The notes: generated by a model from the sequence alone, not told the origin. DNA of 64,000 nucleotides from Ditylenchus dipsaci (GCA_004194705.1 SADC01000239.1:1-64000); one strand, 5' to 3'; positions 22,035 to 33,714 are shown, counted from the stretch's first letter. A program made the numbers and translations.

Positions 22035-22865
22035 TACAGTCGAACCTCTCTAGCCCGACACCCCAGGGGCGGCCACGGACGATTGAATTCAACGACCGAT
22101 TGAATCCAAGGGACAATTCAATCCAAGTCCCCAATAAATCTTTGCAATTAAATCCCCGCATTTGGGCCCCCACATTTAAGTCCTTATTCAAAAAAAGTTA
22201 TATATCCTTAGCAAACCTTCGCTAAATTCATTTTATCCTTTATCCTGCAATAAATACATCCTCAGGTATTTTTATCCTCGAGATTACAGGTTAGAATCCT
22301 ACTGGTTGCAGACTTTTTTCTTGACTACTTATAAAAGTAAAATCTTTTTAAAGGATTAGTAAACTTTAGGCTGAGCACGAAAACAACTTGTATCCAGCCT
22401 TAAAGGGTATGAAAGGGTAGGGAAACCGCTTGTATCCACCCTGAAAGGACATACCTTTATAAAAATCTGAAAATAATAGAATCATAGTGATAAGGAGTGA
22501 TAGCACGCAAAGTGCAGCGAAATAAATAAGGCAATAAAATTTAGAAAAATTTCAATTAAGAATTTTAAAAATATTGAATTTTTGAAAGGTGGCTAAAATG
22601 CGGGCCCAAATGCATGTCAACGGCCATTTTAAAGACTTGGATTCAATTGTCCCATTTTAGGCAGTTGGATTCAATTCTCCCATTTTAGGCAGTTGGATTC
22701 AATTGTCCCTTGGATTCAATCGGTCGTTAGATTCGATTGTCACGTACCGCCCCAGGGGACCCGCCTCAGGGTGTAGGGTTATCGGTGTGTCACTTTCCTA
22801 AAAATGCCGACTACCTGGCTAAATCCGGTGTCGACCGGGTGCCGGGTTAAAGAGGTTCGACTGTG
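22035..22865. mobile_element. Pogo/Tigger-like element with inner minisatellite
   Basis: Ends ACAGTCGAACCTCTCTAGCC and TTAAAGAGGTTCGACTGT. The inside carries mirrored runs of a unit with TTGGATTCAATTGTCCC (left 22080-22160, right 22640-22750). The CAGTCGAACCTC-type end is typical of pogo/Tigger derivatives. No transposase seen. Confidence 0.75.
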
Positions 22866-25595
22866 ATCGCAATTTTTTTTATCCCGTATTATGGATTTTT
22901 GCGATTTATGCACATAGACGCGATATCCATTTTAAACTTTTTTTGACATGTCCACGCTCTGCAAAAAATTCTATGAAAGATGATTTTGAAAGTTTTTACT
23001 GGGGTCTCAAAATCAGCCGTCTTTAGAGTGTTAATAAATTGTATATTGGTTCAAAAAATAATGCTTTTTGCTTGTGTAATTTATTTCTAGCCAAATCTAC
23101 TATCTCACAAGAATCAACCAATATAATTATGGAAAAAATTGAAAAAACACAATTAAAAAACTATTTTTAGTCAAATTTGTGGGTAAGTCTCTGATAGTTT
23201 AGGTGAAAATTTATTTTTTCTAAAAGGCACTATTTTCAACTGAATATTTTCTTCAGAGTTATTGCCCAGCATTGTAGAGCTATTACTATGTTTTTCTTTT
23301 GTCGATTCCCTTGGTATTTCAAATAATGTCGCATCCAAGTCACAAATCTGCAGGTTTTCCCCAATTTCTTCTGAGTGCAATCTAGTGATGTGTTTGGGCG
23401 GCAAATGCAAGTTCCATGAACTGTGCTCCACATTCTCTCCCAACTCGTTAGGCCCGAATATTGAGGTGCCAAACAGAGCACAACTGAATACAATACCGGC
23501 TGTGATCACCTTTACTAATTCAAAATATATCATTTTTCTGGCAATTGCTCTAGCTTGTTTTAGCAAGTTAAAAATAATTTTTAAATGTTAGGCATACAAG
23601 GACTAGCTTGTTCGCCCCAGTGCTTATCGATTGCTCTTGTGATAGCGCATATATCTGCCAAATGTATAGGTGATGTGGTGGATGAGGGTGATGCACCACA
23701 TTATTGATTTCTCAATAAAAGATATCCACAGGTTTTTGGAGGGCATGTGGGAATTTTGGATTTCAAGAAATAAATTTTATGATTATCAAGTATTCTCACA
23801 AAATGTCCAAGATGCGTAAGGCTAAAAATTCACATGGTCACATCACACATACTGAATTTTAGTTTTTGATTCATACCTTTTTAAATATGCGAAGTCTCAT
23901 ACATTGAAACAAATCCAAATTAGTATGACACATCACACTTTTCACAGGTGAAATTAAGCAATTCAAAAACCGGTTCTGAATTTTGAACAACTGTAGTTTT
24001 AAACCCTGCGGTCTCATAGTTTCTTTAATGTCCATGCAGCAAAAACTGCCTCTTTTTTATTTTGCTTTTTAAACATATTTGATTTTTTTGGCAATTTAGG
24101 ATTGGAAAAAATGAAGATTTGCAGATTAGCTTGGTAATGAATATTAGCCGAGTTTTTTTTACAGAAAAAATATGAAACAAAATTTTTGTGCTGAAAAATG
24201 ATCGATTCGATCAGCTAGTAGGGAACACTTGGTTTCTAAAAAAACCGTTGGGACACAATCCAATTGCCAGCGACGAACTCGCCGACCTCCTATTGTTGTT
24301 ATTTTCAGCGAATCTGGCTGTTGGTGAATTCAATTTAGCCTTAGTTTGGCCTTTGGCGAGTTTTAACAGTTGACCAGATTTTTTTCACCGGCTAATTCTG
24401 TTATATTCGGGTTTTAGTGGTTACCAAGTTAGTTGTTGGTGAGATCGTTGGGTGCCCATTACTTTTTTACAGCTAACAAGCTTTAAAGCTAAGGAGCACA
24501 CATCAAGTTTTTAGCTTCATTAATTTTTTTGACAAATTTTGTTAGTTTAAGTGATTTATCTTTATAGCTGAAGAATTGTGAAAAATTCTATGGGGTCATT
24601 AGCGGCATTTTCATCTTCAATTAGTGATGACAACTGTCGAAATTTTTTTGACTGACAATTTTTTGCAATTTTCATGTACACTTCATTGCCAGGACGATTG
24701 TCAGTAACATTTGCCTTTTGACAATCTTACCATAAACAAACACGGGCCATTTCTAATTGAATTTTAAAACCATTAAATTTTAAAAATTGTGGTTTTGGAT
24801 TCCAAGAAAACAAGACATTTATTTGCAGTGCTAAAGTTTTGTCTGTTTCTCTGCTTTTTTTCAAAGGCCATCTGCTGCTTCATCCATCATCAATTTTTTG
24901 GTAGAATGCTTCCACATGGGTTGCTTGTTTTTTGTTGTGTGCTAGCAGGCACCCGATCCCTTCTCTCACTCTCTTTCTTTTCCCATTTGTTAGAGCAGCA
25001 ATGTGGAGGCCAAATAACAAGAGACACACAAAATATCAAGAAAAAAAGGAAGAGAAGGTTGGTAAACAGACGACAAACAACGGGATAAATGATGCAAAGA
25101 TAGAAATGAGACAAATATTCCTTATTTGTTTACTTTTTTTGTTGACACCTAATATTTTTGAATTCTTTTCATTGTATTGTGAATCAAGATTTTCAGATGA
25201 CAACTTTTGGCAATATTAAAATCTGCTGCAAAAATCTTTGATTCTGCACTCAAAATATTTAACTTTCTTGTCAAAAATAGAAAATTCTGCTGCCAGAATT
25301 CAAGTGGCATTTTGAATTTTGCAGCAGATTCAATTTGGCATCGAAATTCAAACTTTTATCAACGGAATTTAAATATTCGCTAGAAATATTAAAGATTTTG
25401 GCAGCAGAATAAATACCCCTAATAAAATTTAAGTCGAAAACAACTTTTTACCCATTTTAACTCGTTGTTTTTTGTGGCACTGCCTCAGTTGTTGGTTTAT
25501 CGAGTGTGTCTGTTCATGCTGTAGATATCCTCTGCTTTTATAGAGATTGTTTGATGTTTCATTCTTGTTCTAATAAGTTTTCTTCTATTCCAGTT
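22866..25595. other. Repeat-poor AT-rich spacer
   Basis: Apart from the candidate frame at 23171-23533 no coding exon is recognised. Degenerate GGCGAGTT words (24245-24460) belong to the minisatellite family of 16.4 kb. 24780-25440 is low-complexity with paired TTCTGCTGC/GCAGCAGA words (25220-25410). Open frames here are short and unsupported. Confidence 0.4.
23171..23533 (-). CDS. Possible small secreted protein, 120 residues
   Basis: An uninterrupted frame from ATG (23533) to TGA. The N-terminus MIYFELVKVITAGIVFSCAL is a plausible signal peptide or anchor, followed by a polar region with one late cysteine (QICDLDATLFEIP), a Ser/Asn-rich stretch and a basic end (VPFRKNKFSPKL). No family recognised. 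It lies in a repeat-poor stretch, unlike most long frames in this window, but no homologue or splice evidence supports it, so it may be chance. Confidence 0.3.
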   Translation of the reverse strand: MIYFELVKVITAGIVFSCALFGTSIFGPNELGENVEHSSWNLHLPPKHITRLHSEEIGENLQICDLDATLFEIPRESTKEKHSNSSTMLGNNSEENIQLKIVPFRKNKFSPKLSETYPQI

Positions 25596-25829
25596 TACCG
25601 TATTTCCTCTAATTGCCGCCCCGGGGCGGCAATTAGAAGCATGAATTTTTTTCAAACTTCAAGTGGTTCAAAACTCTTGTTTTAATTTACTGTTTGAGTT
25701 GTGTAAAAAGTTCCTGTTAGATTTTTGAAATCCCTCGCAGGTATTTTTTAGACAGCTCGAACAGTAAATGAAAACAGGGTTTTCGGACCACTTGAAGTTA
25801 GGCGGCGGCAATTAGAAGAAAATACGGTA
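25596..25829. mobile_element. ACCGTAT-family MITE immediately upstream of a gene
   Basis: TA-flanked; ends ACCGTATTTCCTCTAATTGC and GCAATTAGAAGAAAATACGGT. The inner GCCGCCCCGGGGCGGC is a perfect short palindrome. It ends 20 bases before the start codon at 25849, so it must overlap the 5' untranslated region or promoter of that gene. Confidence 0.85.
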
Positions 25830-25848
25830 GTTATATTAGTTGCGCACA

Positions 25849-28800
25849 ATGAGTAGAGGACCATCAGATTGCAAATTTCACATTCCTGTTACTCCATATA
25901 ATCCGAGACTGGTCTCCGAAGGTATTGCTGGTGTCCATAGGCAAGTTTGTCACACAATTTTATCATTCCTAGCTGCTGATCTGAATCCATTTTTAGTTTT
26001 GATCCAGCTCTGCTGGAGCGATGTCAATGGCCTCAGCTGTCTTCCAGAACAGCAGAAGGTGGTTGTGGTGGTCCGATAGTTTCAGAACAAATCAAAATCA
26101 TGTGGGTGGACAATAAACTCGTCTTTCCTATCTCTTTTGATGTAAATCTGTCAAGCAAACTCACAGCTCACACATAACCTCTGCAAATTTAAGGCAAAAC
26201 CCTTAGCTGAAAAAATGAAAGGAAATGCTAATGAAATAGCTTACCATGCATCTTTTGTTGGTGAGTATCATTCGGCATAGGTGCATTTAGACAATTTTTA
26301 GACATTTTTTTCAAATTCTGGCATTTTGGCATTTTGTTTTCCGGCTCTTACCCTGCAATTCTTCAAAATTATTCAAAGCTTAGGTTAAGCCTGAGGCTTA
26401 GGGTAAACTTAAATCCTTTAACACGCAGAGGGCTGAGTGTACTAACGGTAGAAAAATGCTCAGCGAGACTCGCTGAGCATTTTGCTACCGTTAGTACACT
26501 CAGCCCTCTGCGTGTTAAAGGACCATGCTTACGGTGGTCTGGTGATCTCCCAACAATTCAAAAAATTTTCCTAATCATTTATCCTCTATTCGTATTTTTT
26601 TACTTGGTTTTTCTAACAAACAAGGTTTAGAATTTAATTTTAGGTGTAGCTTTTTTAGAAAGCAAATTGGAAAACTCGTATGTAAATCCAATTTTTACGA
26701 AAAAGTTTCGAATTGACGGAGCTACACCAGAGAGAATTTAAAAAAGTGTCAGAAAATTGCCTAAATGTCTACGCACCGTTTTAATCTTTGACCGCAAAAA
26801 TTCAAATTGTATATTTAATTAGCTCAATTGGATGGCCAAGTGGCATATGTACCTGCTGGTGTGTCCAGCAGCTTTGATTCCTCCACTAACCAGTCCTCAA
26901 CAATCAATGGATCTGCCAATAGCCATCCCGACTACCTCATTCTAGTAGAAAGTCCTATAGCAGAAGTGCAGGCCATTCGATTTCGTGCTCAACAAGCTGT
27001 CATAGTGGACCCTTTTGTAAAACACTCTATGCCCATTCCTGTGGACGGCAATTTCGAATTTAGTGTCTGGCACAGATCTGTAAGTTTTGACAGAATTTTT
27101 TATTTTGTAGTCTCAATAGTCTTTTTGAACTCATTTTGTGACCGCGCTATTTTTTAATAAAATGCGAGATAAGAGAAAAAAAATTTTCGGGCTTCTTTAG
27201 GCTGGATGGAACGGAGGTTACGACTTTTTCTTTTTTGCTCGATTCCCATACCAGAAGCTGAAATTCTGACAAACAATAGATATATTTTGGAACTTGTTTA
27301 CTTGGTGGGACCCTTTTTTGGTCGACTATGAATAGGGTTTGAACGTCTTCTAAGTAATTATTATATGCTAAAACCGATAAAAAAGTTGTTTCCAAACAAT
27401 TTCCGTACTAAAAAGTTAGGTTTTCAGAAAAAAATTTGGTTACTAAAGATTGACCAACTGCCTTGGTCCCCAAGGTAAAAAATCGTGTATTAAGGTATCC
27501 TACCCCGTTTTCGTCACTGGAGCTAGGCAAAAAGAGCCTCTGTGTGCATTTTATGATCAAGAGTACTTCTCGGAATCATGTCTCAGGTATTTGGGTGTGC
27601 GCATCTCTAACCCATCAAGCCCCCAGCGACCCATTCGGCTTGGGGTTGAGATGCGCACACCCACATACCTTAGACACAAATCACTCGAAAAAAACTCTGG
27701 ATGCATAAGAACAATACGCATACCAGAGTTTCTTCATGCGGTAGCCCCCAGCTAACAAAACTATGTTTAAATCCCATCTTTTTGGTATTTTTAAGAACAT
27801 CCAGGTACCCTTTTCGGTTTATTTAGCTTGGGGGACCAAGGCAATTGGTCAACTTATGCTAACTGAATTTTTTTTTGAAATCCTTATTTTTTAGTACGGA
27901 AATTGTTGGAAAACCACTTTTTTTAAAATCGTTTTTTTAAATCACTTAGAAGACGTCTAAACAGTATTCATAGTTGACCAAAAAGCCCCCCCCCCCCCCA
28001 AGTAAACAAGAGCCTATATTTTCACTTTGTTTGGATTATAAAAGTAACACTATCTATGACTATGCAAACATTCAATTAGGTGGCAAAACCAAAAAGTCTC
28101 TAATCTGTATCAAATTTTTTCTGAATTTTCCGAATTCGATCATTTATATGTCTTTTTTGCTGTCAGATTCACTTTCTTCAGTCAAATTTAACAACATTTT
28201 TTATTTGAGGTGAATGCATCACTTCAACTAGACGCAGATCCAGCCGGTCCATCTCCAATTATCATCAATCTGAACAAGGTGGATAGGTCCACCCCAATCT
28301 GCATCAGTAGAGTGCCTCATCATGAACAGCACTCCAGCAAGCATGCCTCTAAATCAACTACTAGTCTTTCCAAGCATTTTGCCAAAGATCTTCTACCATT
28401 GGACGAGGTGAACCCAGAGCAGTTCTCTCAGTTTGGCCGATTGATCGCTAATTTTGCTGAGCATATTGAGCAAGTAAGCTGTGATAAAATTTAATTTTTA
28501 TAGCTGTCAACTTAAATTTCAGATAACTGAAGTGCTTTGGCCTGGCTCCCAAACCAATGATGGAACAGCGGGAATTCTGGACCAGGACTTTTTGCTCAAC
28601 TGGCAGTACAAGGAAGGGAGTGACGAGAGGGATGTGATGGAATTGGTGTTTGAAGGTCTAAATGGCTCATTTGCTGGAGAAAGGGCAGACCTGGAGTGGA
28701 ATACAACCCAGAGCTGGGGGTCTACAGAGCTAATGTAAGAAAAAGATACCAAAATTAGCACTTTACAGCACAATCTCGTTGTAGGGGGCTAAATTCTTTA

Positions 28801-29514
28801 CCAAACATACATCTATTGCGACTCACATAGAAGCCAATTTTTGTATCTGATATATCTGAAAAATTTACACCAGTCACCAAATCTCGATCACAATTTAGCA
28901 ATTACAAATGTTTTGGCCTAGAAAAATAGGAATGACATGTCAAAACGTTTCAAATTTTTTGGGATACCCTGTACTGGTAAAAAAAACTTAAAATTGGACA
29001 ACAAGTTAGCTAAAGCTGATTGGACTTTCACCTCGGATTTAAAAAATCAAGTGGAGAACAAAAGCTCATAATACGCACAGCCTCTTTTGTATGCCAAAGT
29101 GCAAAGTTAACTGACTTTTGAACAATCTAGCTTTTCAGCTGTTAATGGCGCGTCCAGACGGAAGCTTTTTCGTACAGCCCACCGACTTCAATGATGTCTT
29201 TGCCATGATTTTTGCCCTTCCAAACAAAGACAACGGCAATCCAATTGAGGAAACACTAAAAGTGTTTACCTTTAGAAACGGTATTCACTCACTTTTGATC
29301 AAGCTTAATTTTTTAGATTATAACGGCTTTTTGTTTTGCAGGTAATTGTCTTCGGTTGGAACCAGGAGTGTGGCACAGTGTGCCAATCCCCCTGCTAAAC
29401 GGAGACAAACAGGGCATTCTGTTTAGAGAGATTGTGGCAGCCACCAATGCTAATCTAGTGATTAATGTTCTAGCAGAAACAGGCCATCCGATTCAGTTTG
29501 TTCAAGGGGCTTAG
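25849..29514 (+). CDS. Ureidoglycolate-lyase-like protein with two AllA-type domains
   Basis: About 450 residues from eight exons: 25849-25940, 25997-26141, 26194-26260, 26823-27079, 28210-28473, 28523-28734, 29139-29280 and 29342-29514. All joins are in phase; intron 1 starts with GC rather than GT. Two repeats resemble ureidoglycolate lyase, which releases urea from ureidoglycolate in purine breakdown. Repeat 1: QLDGQVAYVPAG, DYLILVESP, IVDPFVKHSMPIPVD. Repeat 2: LLPLDEVNPEQFSQFGRLI, DGSFFVQPTDFND, LKVFTFRN, then EPGVWHSVPIPLLNGDKQG and an ETGHPIQF end, matching the family's FGDVIE, AFIP, LRAF and GVWHHPL motifs. One base appears lost near 28685, since frames change between GERADL and NPELGVYRAN. 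No signal peptide. AATAAA follows at about 29566. Family assignment rests on motif pattern only. Confidence 0.6.
26415..26522. repeat. Near-perfect 108-base hairpin in intron 3
   Basis: Arms of about 53 bases: TCCTTTAACACGCAGAGGG on the left and its inverse on the right, with the centre at CAGCGAGACTCGCTG. Only one or two mismatches are visible. It lies in the third intron of the AllA-like gene. A recent MITE or a transcribed hairpin are both possible. Confidence 0.85.
27290..28012. mobile_element. Fold-back in intron 4 of the AllA-like gene
   Basis: Ends AACTTGTTTACTTGG and CCAAGTAAACAAGAG, then arms through TGGTC-ACTATGAATA and TTTCCGTACTAAAAA. GCCTTGGTCCCC (27460-27471) and GGGGGACCAAGGC (27830-27842) are symmetrical inside the arms. 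The middle (27530-27755) carries the GATGCGCACACCCACATACC hairpin motif. Confidence 0.8.
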
Positions 29515-30336
29515 TTAAAATCATGAAGCTTATTGTTCGACGCATAATAATTGCTCAGTTTTCAAATAAACAAATGAACTGAAATTCGAGATTTGAAAAA
29601 TAAAAAAAATTCAATGAATGCAAATTTGAAATTAGACGGCGCTTTTCACAATTTAGCGGGCAAAAACAAATATCACCCAAATTTTTGACTACCATGGACG
29701 GGGCCAATATGAAGATACTCGTTTGTAAACCAAAACTATATCTCTGCTTTTACGATGATTTACATTTTGCGGCTAACAACAAGGCTGACATAGATCTCAA
29801 TTTTTCGGATTTTGCACCTGACACGCCGTGTGGGGGTATAGTGAAATCGAGTGCTGGGTGTATGGTGTAATTTAGCCAAAAAAATATTTCAATTTTTGAA
29901 ATTATACAATTAAGTGAGATAGCTCATTGGAAAGCTGAGATTTGGGGCTACATAGTGGTATGCACGATTTTTAAAATCACGTTAAAATAAAGGTGAAAAT
30001 ATAATTTTAAAAATTGAGCGGGGTATTTAAGACAAAAATAAGCGAGAAATAAGAAAATAGGCAGGAGTTATCTATGTCATCCAATGCAAAATTTCAATTT
30101 CATGTTTACATTTCTGAAATAATTTCAGAAATGAAAAAAGTTAAAGCTGGCGATTGATGCCGAAATGAAAATCTTCTAATTTTTCCGTTTGAACAGAAAT
30201 AGCAATAAAACAACACAAAGTTATAAAGTAAAACAAAGTTGAATCTACCCGCAAGTTAAGCTAACGACAAATTACTTTAACAATTTGACTATTTATTGCT
30301 GACCAAAAAACGGAACAAATTACGAACAAACGCTCT
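29515..30336. other. Intergenic between convergent genes
   Basis: Contains the 3' ends of two convergent genes. No exon supported; a 61-codon frame at 29685-29870 has no recognisable features. GGGGTATTTAAG near 30019 and other AT-rich stretches show no structure I can name. Confidence 0.4.
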
Positions 30337-31335
30337 TCACTCAAACATTTTCTCCTCGTACTCGTCGTTTAATTTCTTAATTTGGCGCCTGTAATAAAAT
30401 TCCATCTTTGGATCTCGAGCGAGCAGCTTTTTTTGCAGTTCAGCAACATCCCTTGAAAGCAAAGTTTGATCAGCTTCAGAGTTGAGCTTGGCAACAGTAG
30501 ACAATACGGCTTCTCGCAATTCCTGCTTTTCCTCATTATTGATTTCTGCCCGTTTTTCCCCAGAACACTAAAAGCATTTATTCTGGCTGGCACAATCAAG
30601 AGGCAATCTGATATGTGTACCTTCAATTCAATAACTTCTTCCTTCGGCAGATTGGCGATGGTAGAAGATAGAAGTGGTACATTCGACATTTCAAAGATTT
30701 CCTTGAGCCTACTGGAGTCTCGAGATAGTAGCAGATCCTCATATTTATCAGTAACAATTACGTGCGCTTCGGCAACTTGGTGATATTGTGACTTTTCAAT
30801 GATCTCTTGCTGAACATCGTGCGGTGGTAGCTGCTGACAATTACCTGCGATTGTTATGGCATATACAGTGCCTAAATGGATAATTGTAGAAAATTAAGAG
30901 ACAAATGTTGCAAATCTACCAGCCGCCACGGACTCTGATTTCTTTTCACAGAATAATGTGCTTAAGAGGTCAGGAATACCCGACATAGATGATTCACCAA
31001 GAATACGTAATCTGGAGACTATGAGCTAAAGGCTTTCTTGGACGAGGCACGACTAGTAGTAGTGACAACTATGCGGGTGTCCTAAAAAAAGGTCCCTGAT
31101 GATGAGATTTTTGAAAGAACTAACTTGGAGGAATTCGTAAGAAGGGTTTTGATATCTGTTGAGCTGCGGATGATGCCTGACACTAACTGCGTAGTGTCGA
31201 ACTACGATTTTGTCCACTTTTCCACCATTTGCTTGAATATATTGCCTGATTCCATTCCTCTGCACCATTTCTTTGATCCTTAGAGCGATTGCGTCAGCGA
31301 GATTGTTAGTGTGAACGCAAATCAATGTGCTGTAT
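30337..31335 (-). CDS. 3' part of an unrecognised, intact multi-exon gene
   Basis: Four exons on the minus strand, all in phase with GT-AG introns and no frame break: 31335-31125, 31025-30920, 30871-30621 and 30567-30337, ending in TAA after NDEYEEKMFE. The first contains ICVHTNNLADAIALRIKEMV, then YIQANGGKVDKIVVRHYAVS and NRYQNPSYEFL. The second has LRILGESSMSGIPDLLSTLF. The third has GTVYAITIAGNC and then a charged part (DKYEDLLLSRDSS). The last is strongly helical and charged (LQKKLLARDPKMEFYYRR), probably coiled coil. About 266 residues are visible. The start lies upstream in the repeats beyond 31335 and was not found. No family recognised; conserved-looking composition and clean splicing argue for a working gene. 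Confidence 0.65.
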
Positions 31336-31349
31336 CTAAGCGAATGGAT

Positions 31350-31520
31350 GATATTCTAATATACAACCTGGGTACTGCCGACTAAGCACTGCAATTTTTG
31401 TACACCCCACATCTATCACCCAAGTACCATTACCCAGACACTTCCACCTGAGTATCGATTCTTAGTCACTGCCTTGTTACTGCCACTTAAGTACTACTTT
31501 CTCGGTACTGACACCTCCAT
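31350..31520. repeat. AAGTACC/CACTTCCACC degenerate repeat
   Basis: Shares words such as CTAATATACAAC, TGGGTACTGC and CACTTCCACCT with 4565-4700 in the same orientation. Low-complexity derivative of a dispersed element; no coding content. Confidence 0.5.
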
Positions 31521-31729
31521 ACTATCACGTGGATCCCCTACAGGATAGGAAACTACTCCAGAAAGAGGCTCCTGCAAGTCAAGTCGCTGCTTTAGCATTA
31601 TCAAACCGTGTTCAGGACACAATTCATAGGTACATAATTTGTTTTTCAATCATATTTTTCAATAATAATTGGTACTAATGACTTTCTAGCTCGACCCCCA
31701 TCACTGAGGAAATATCGGAGAACAGAAAT

Positions 31730-31860
31730 TGAAATGTGGCGGCGAAAAATTGGTCGGATAAAAATTGTCCGGCGAAAAATTTGTCGGCAAAAAACTGTCC
31801 ACGAAAAATTGTCCGCGAAAAATTGGCGGGTAAAAATTGACCGGTACCGTGTATCGTACG
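31730..31860. repeat. GTCCGCGAAAAATTG minisatellite
   Basis: About six tandem copies of a 15-20-base unit (GGCGAAAAATTGGTCGG, TTGTCCGCGAAAAATT). It ends with GACCGGTACCGTGTA, related to the GGAAAATTGAGCGGTACCGTA at 12796-12816 in the 10591-13013 element. GCCTTGGTCCCCCC lies just downstream at 31896-31909. Confidence 0.7.
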
Positions 31861-32478
31861 AAAAAATAAAAAGATTCACTTTTTTGACTTTTAATGCCTT
31901 GGTCCCCCCTCTTAACCATTTGGTAACAAAATAGCGAAAAATACCGGTTTCCGGTATTAACCGACACCAAGGTGTCCCTATCCTGGAGGTTTCAAGTTTT
32001 TCCCGCCTAAGGTCTGGTACTTTTCCTGCCGAAAAGTACCGTGAATCTCTATACAATGTCACAGTTTTCTTTAATGGGCGACGCCATATTGAGGCTCGCA
32101 AGTTTTTTATGCAGGGTTCGGATCTCAAAGTTTAAAAAAAGGACATCCTTATATAGTATTTGGACTGACTGAGTAAACATTTTTTATGATTTTTAACTTC
32201 AAAAGCTGATATCTCTTTTGTTTTTGTGCCAAATCGAACCCAGCTTTCTTTCAGCAACGCGCCCAAGTCTTCTCTTTCACATAAGTATAAACACTGCATA
32301 TAAGTTGTTAGCCAATCTCGATATGAAGGTGTTGTTTATAAATTTGTCAAAATTTTCATCAAATTTTCAGCTTCAAAAGCTCATATCTTTTTTGTCGTTA
32401 TTTTAATTAAGCCCAGTTCCCTTTCACCAACGCGCTCGAGTCTGTTCTTCAAAATGAGTACAGTCAGCTACCGTCGGC

Positions 32479-33604
32479 TACCGTATAACCTCTATTAATT
32501 CCCCACCCTCTATTCAACCCCACCCTCTAATAATCCCCCCCCTCCGATTTTCGAGGTGATCTTGCTGTTTTTTTAACGTTTCACTAGTTAATTTCCATGT
32601 TAAAACTTAATGATCTTTTCACAAACAAGGCGTTCATCCAATGACATTCAGCTTTCATTTCAAACAATATCGAACAGCTCATTTTCATTGATATTTTTAT
32701 AAAAATCTAGTTTTCGTCAACATTCTAGGAGCTTTTTTTCCAACTTCCTGGCAATCTCGACCTAGTTTTTCCTCTAATGTTGCAAAAAATGTCAAGGCCA
32801 TTCAATTGGCCCACTTGGTTTGAAGCCCGCTATTTGTGTATTCTTTGATCCATTGACGGATTTGTTGAAGGCACAAAGTGAATAACTGCGTTGATACGTA
32901 AAGAGAAATATCAAAATTAACCATTAAACGGTTTGACAATCACTTCCTCAGAGAATTCCTGCCGGGCTCGATGCACCCATTCCAAGACAATCTCAAGTGC
33001 TGGCGGATCGCAGCCGCATAAATCGCATCCGTGAATTCGACAACAGAAATGAACACTGGGTAATGTACCGAAATGGTATAAAAAACGAATGATTTAATCT
33101 CTTGTGTTCTGAGCATTTGCATCGCTAGGGTCAAATAACCTATTCAATTTCTGCAATTGCTAGATAACTAATAATATTTACGAAATATAGAAACTGGCGT
33201 TGCGTAGAGTTGAGAGACTCGGCGACAAGAAGGAATGGTGGGAAGCCACTAGGGCTTATGGTTTGGCTTTGTCGGAAAGCAGCTGTACAGCTGAAGTCGC
33301 CTTTTGAACGCAAAGTAGCTTTCTGGATATATATAAAAAATCATGTGAAAGAAAAAAGTAAGCAAAAAGTGAGTCGAAAATTAAGACGTGAAGTATACGT
33401 GAGACAAAAAATAAAAATATACACGTAAGACAAAAAAGAATTACAATTTTTACAATAATCTTTTTTTAATTTGCGGCGCCTTTGTCGCTAAAAAGGTTGA
33501 CGTATAATCCCCTCCCTCTATTAATCCCCCACCCTCTAATAATCCCCCACCCTCCGAGGGGTTGATTAATAACCCCCTGGGCGATTAAAAGAGGTTATAC
33601 GGTA
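32479..33604 (-). mobile_element. Pogo-like element keeping a transposase C-terminus
   Basis: TA-flanked; ends ACCGTATAACCTCTATTAAT and AAAAGAGGTTATACGGT with CCCCACCCTCTAATAATCCC repeats at both ends. The minus strand around 33000-32925 encodes ALEIVLEWVHRARQEFSEE followed by VIVKPFN. This resembles the last helices of pogo/Tigger DDE transposases, which end with a tryptophan-containing helix and a conserved serine-phenylalanine-lysine motif. Upstream catalytic parts are not recognisable. It ties the whole ACCGTAT MITE family to the pogo group. Confidence 0.65.
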
Positions 33605-33714
33605 ATTAAGAAAATTTGTTACATAAATTGCCCGAAATTTCTATAATGATTTGTCGAATTCGCGCCATTTTTTGCAACTACAAAGTATGACAGAATTACG
33701 GTAGGGGTAGTTTG

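Noticed and set aside
29685..29870. 61-codon frame with acidic residues and paired cysteines
   Set aside because: No splice signals, no start context and no similarity; length expected by chance.
31646..32128. 160-codon minus-strand open frame
   Set aside because: It runs through the GTCCGCGAAAAATTG minisatellite; the repetitive residues (RRTIFIRPIFRR) are a by-product of the tandem unit.
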